A stretch of 64,000 nt of DNA from Triops longicaudatus. Lineage: Eukaryota > Arthropoda > Branchiopoda > Notostraca > Triopsidae. This document shows positions 59,923 to 64,000 of this stretch, piece by piece (position 1 is the first letter of the stretch; each line of letters begins with the position of its first letter). The translations under genes and the position numbers were made by a program. A model generated the notes under the pieces. The model did no database searches. It was given only the letters and a program-made list of their open reading frames with translations, and was not told where the DNA came from. The stretch covers positions 248,001-312,000 of the forward strand of contig JAGQDJ010000037.1 in NCBI GenBank assembly GCA_022885665.1, given 5' to 3'.

Positions 59923-62900
59923 GCCACGGGTGAAGCTCCCATTTAGGCTCCAGTGTTTCTGAACTGGACACTTTTATGGAACAGCGCTCTTGTTCTTTCT
60001 TTGCCAATTTCTGTCCTATACCAGACAGACTTAGACTCTGGACCGAGATTGGCAGTAGATAGGCAGTAGGTAGTACAGATACAATTGCTAAAAAGAGTCC
60101 GCATACCTAGCTACGTACCCTTTTTTTCTACCCATTTAGATACTAACCCCTTCTCATTTTGAGTTAAGCGTGCTTGTCTTGTGCAAGTCGTGCTCCGGAT
60201 ACTGAGGCGGCAAAAGTCGTTGTTGAGACTTCTATAATTGTGAATACCGACAACTCATTTTGGGACGTCGAAATGTACTTGGTTTGAGAGCCCGTTTTTA
60301 CAGTGCAGACATAACTTTATAATGTATAAGAAAAATGTATAAAAACTGGAAAATGGAATAAATAAATTAGAAATAGAAGGAAATAATATATAGGAATACA
60401 AGAAATGGATACATGGAATAGAAAATATCGCATTCGAAGGTAAGAACTTTGTTCGCCACAAACAATGACGCAAACAGAGGCGAGTTAAGAGTTTCTTTAT
60501 AGACAATAATAGCTACAAAAATAACAATAAACGAACCAAAAAATGAAAAATAGAAAGCACTGAGATGACTTTATTTTGCATTATCGATACAAAAATCCCT
60601 AGTAAAGATGTATTGAAATATGGTTAAATAATATTATACAAGTGCAAAATAAAAATAGAAAATGGAAAGCGTTTGATGGACTTAATTTCAGGCGACGACC
60701 ACGTCATCAGCTTTCGAAACATTTCGGTAAACGAAAAACCACTTTGCAAGCCATTCGTTAGATGGTAAAAGGATGACGGCCATGACGTGAGCTTTTCATT
60801 GTGTAGCTTCCCAAAACGACGCTGGGTGGGGAAAAAAGCTAAGGGGCAGAAATTTTCTCGTAGTAGCAACACCAAGAAAGAAAAGAAAAAATGAAATGGT
60901 GATGTCACAGTGAAATTTATGACTGGAGACGTGATGTGGCGCCGAGAGGTTGGAGAATTGACCTCAAGATCCGTGATTTTCCCTCAGTGACCAAGCAGAC
61001 AATTTTGGAGTTCATTTTTTTATTTTATATTTTTTTAGCATTTATTCAACATTTTTTTTTTTTATTTTTGAGAAATCTTGAGGTCATTTTTATTTTTACT
61101 TCATGTTTGACAAAGTCTGGTTTCCATTTTCTGGCAAACTTTTAAGATATTTTTTTTAATTATTTTTCGATAAAATTGACTTTTGTTTAATTTAATTATA
61201 ACTATAATATAAAATGTGTGTAGAAGTTTTGAGTTTTTAATTTCCAGTATTTTTTACAATTATTTATTTGAAAGTTTTAAGAAGAACCACGTCGATTTTG
61301 TTACGCTTAGGTTTAGCGTTTTTAGAAAGTTTGAAGACGCTTTTAATGTATACAGTTTCTTTTATCGAAATTGTGGATTTAAAATCTTAGAGGTGCTACT
61401 GATCTAGTTATGGATTGTATTTTAGGATTGTTGTTCGAAAGAGGTGCGGCTTTCAAACGGTGTCCCGTCAAAGGATAAGTAGTAAAGTAGTAAAAGTGCA
61501 GCAAACCCGAAACGGGCAAGAATGGCACTTTGGACTTGCGTTTTTTGATAGATAAGCGATGTAGGGTATGGTTTGGCTCGGAATGCTGGAGAATAGGGAA
61601 AAGATGGAAAGCGAGGACGAAGAGAGCGGAGATTGCTTTAGTATGGCATAAGGTCAGGCGAGGAGACATAGTACACACCTTGTATTGTTTTCGGTTACAA
61701 GCAAGTTACCCTTAAGGAAGGAAGAAGGAAAAAAAATAAAGGAACGAAACTTGCCCTTCCTGTGGAATTTATGGACGTTAGTTACAAAAACGCGCGCCAA
61801 GTTTTGTAGGGTGGACAATTAGGACGAACCATTGACGAAAAAAGGAAGAAAAATCTTGTCTGTGTCTTTTTGTTGCGTTTTTTTCGGGTTTGTGGCTTTA
61901 GAAAGGCAAATTTATTACGCGTAACCCAGACATTGTTGCAGTCTTCAAACCGAAACCGGGACAAATACTGCCGTACTCTAGCTGTTTAAGCACGTACTCG
62001 AAGTCTATTTATTTAACTACCGTGCTTATTTATATATTTATTTGTCGTGTTTATTTATTCGCTAAGTAAATTGTGGTAAATCTTGAGGAAATCTCCTAAG
62101 ATTCAAAATGATACTTTACAATTCGTTACGATATTTTATTTTGAATTTTAAACCCAAATAGCTAGGAATTTGTTCGCTTTTCTAGATTATTTTACATTTT
62201 AAAATATTTTGAAAAGAAAAAATCTGTGACAGTCCAAAAAATCGCCACAGTGTGAGTACAGCAAATGATTTTTACTAACATATTTAAAGCTGAAAACCTT
62301 GCGTAACATCGACTTGGAACGGAAATAAATGACTAGAAGGAAAAAAAATATAAAGAGGATTCGATTATCCAGCTAGCTTTGCTTCGTTTAGACACCCGAA
62401 TAAATGAAGCATTAGGTAAAAGTCCATAACACTAAGCTCTTTTGCCTAAAGTAGGAAATATTTCGACATAGGAAACTTCATGTTACATGATCCACTTCCT
62501 AATTCCTGCCGGATTATCATAATATTGTAATGTATTACAAGTGGCGAAACGGCACCAGTCACATGACAGTTGTTACGTATTATGTGCATGTGAGCCACAC
62601 ATGCATATTTGAACTCGCACTTCGAAAAAATCAGCTCTTGGCGATAAAATAAAAATAAGTAAATAAAAATAAAAACTAGTGACAAAAACTACAGTATTTA
62701 TTAAAAAAAACTATTTATTTCAATACAAACTTTTTGTTTGTATTTTTTCCTTTTTTCCAATTCTTCCGTTTTTCTTGTATTTTTGAATTTCATTAGTTTT
62801 CCTAAATTAAATTAACCTACCTTGATTATCTTAAATCTTTATTGGAAGTTAGTTTTTATCTTTTTTATTTTTTCACTTTTTAGCTTTTTCGGAAACACAC

Positions 62901-63829
62901 TCTAATAGTCAGAATTCAGGAAAGGCATTGCACAGGAACAGCTTGCTATTTTAGAATAAGAAAAAAAATAAAGAATGGCGCTCCTGCCTGTTGAAGTTTA
63001 TTGACGTTAGTCAGAAAACCAAATGAAAGGCTTCCCACATGCCCATATTGGGCAGTCCAATCCAAAGTAATGTAGGAATTGAGCAACGAAAAAAAAAAAT
63101 AAAAGGCCTTGACCTTTGCCCAAACCTCATCCTTGTACTGTATTCATATCCTCTCACCTGGAATGGTCTTTCACATACAAAGTAATTCAACAAAAAAGTA
63201 TTCCTTCAGTAGAAACTTTTTTTAAAAAATATACTCGTTTTATACTTAGACTTATTTGTTGTAAGTGGGTGTTCGTAAAAAGGAAATGAGTGAAGAAAAC
63301 GGGCTAGGAGCTCACGAGCTGTAATGTTACACCAGTATATGTGCTTCTATACGTTGCGATTTTTATTCTCATTTGTATGTTTTATTCAAACTAGAAATCG
63401 AGAAAAAAAATACGTTTTGAAGAGTTACCTTGTCAGAAATGATGCATTAGCTATCCCGTGCACGAAAGGATGAATAAAATGTAAATTGTTGGAATGCTTA
63501 GCCCACTTCTTTCGTATTCGTTTCTTCTTTCATAAAACCAGACGCTTTTTATTCCAATTTTTCATTGCTGTCTTCATTTATATGTTTATTTATAGAGTAA
63601 TTTATTTCGGTGTATTTTGGGTTTTATTTGTGTACTCGATTGCCTTTGAAAAAAAATAGGGTGGTGTATAAACTTTTTTTATTCAAGCTTCACGGTTTCT
63701 AATTGTAGCTCTACCGGTTTGGAATCAAGCGGGCAGAGACGTACACATTTTTTCTGATAGGCGCTTGTAAAAATATTTTATATTTATCAGACGCCCAAGG
63801 AAAGAGAGAAAAGAAAAGTTGGTGTTTAG

Positions 63830-64000
63830 CGCCTTTGGGGCCCGGCCCGGCTCGGCCCGGCGACGTTTGTTAACAGTTTTTGGCGCCGTTATAAGGAGTT
63901 GCTCTTAAAAAGAGGTCCAGGCTGCAGTTTAGGAGTAGGGTGTTTTAAAGAGATTATGCGCTCCTTTTTCCTCCGGAAGTTGTGGCGTCGCGGCGCTATT
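63830..64000. promoter_or_regulatory. GC-rich promoter-like edge
   Basis: GGGGCCCGGCCCGGCTCGGC and later GTGGCGTCGCGGCGCTATT make the last 170 bp far richer in GC and CpG than anything else in the desert. This suggests a promoter or first exon of a gene beyond the window, of unknown strand. Confidence 0.35.

Larger units (their letters stand above)
49800..64000. other. Gene desert, right part
   Basis: No recognisable gene in 14.2 kb. Long runs of TTATT-type sequence alternate with complex islands, for example 49,790-49,940, 50,960-51,250, 53,780-54,110, 54,930-55,200, 58,440-58,930 and 59,820-60,080. A (GA)n run lies at about 51,417-51,431. The longest frames (123 codons at 53776-54147 plus; 107 codons at 57122-57445 plus) have no domain and no splice support. 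The right edge (63,830-64,000) is GC-rich. Confidence 0.4.

Overview
The window is AT-rich nuclear DNA from an animal. Protein-coding genes are split by mostly short introns, with good GT-AG splice sites in nearly every case. There is a canonical eukaryotic tRNA with internal A and B boxes, and there are no bacterial-style operons. The proteins fit a bilaterian. The synaptotagmin 1 sequence (linker, C2A and C2B) is closest to the insect/crustacean form, so an arthropod or other ecdysozoan is most likely; I cannot name the species. Exon models were built by hand: splice sites were chosen so that codon phase closes across each junction and the result follows the known protein family.

Seven multi-exon genes can be supported, all on the minus strand. 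From left to right they are a THEM6-like thioesterase-superfamily protein (3.0-4.3 kb), a long coiled-coil protein with an RG-rich tail that I cannot name (10.4-14.2 kb), a TMEM131 orthologue of 18 exons (15.5-24.4 kb), synaptotagmin 1 (26.8-31.7 kb), a BTBD10/KCTD20-type BTB protein (36.4-39.4 kb), a secreted PAN/apple-like protein with an unfamiliar C-terminal half (40.2-41.9 kb), and the dolichol-pathway reductase SRD5A3 (42.8-44.3 kb). A tRNA-Asn(GTT) gene with its own T-run terminator sits inside a TMEM131 intron. Most of these genes serve general cell functions (secretory pathway, N-glycosylation, signalling), plus one synaptic calcium sensor. Nothing suggests they act in one pathway; the shared strand may be chance.

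Gene-poor stretches are 1-2.7 kb, 4.3-10.4 kb, 24.4-26.8 kb, 31.7-36.4 kb and a 19.6 kb desert from 44.4 kb to the end. The 31.7-36.4 kb gap, 5' of synaptotagmin, holds a degenerate tandem array with a period near 145 bp and a conserved palindromic core (AGTAATATTACT), followed by a CRE/X-box-like element. The desert is low-complexity AT-rich DNA broken by islands of higher GC and complexity, several carrying octamer (POU-type) sites. It ends in a GC-rich, promoter-like stretch, which suggests a gene starting just beyond the window.

The best leads are the 145-bp palindromic array, a long imperfect hairpin in a synaptotagmin 1 intron, a predicted 10-nt microexon in the BTBD10 gene, a GC-AG intron in TMEM131 and the secreted PAN protein. 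I found no clear new multi-gene system.
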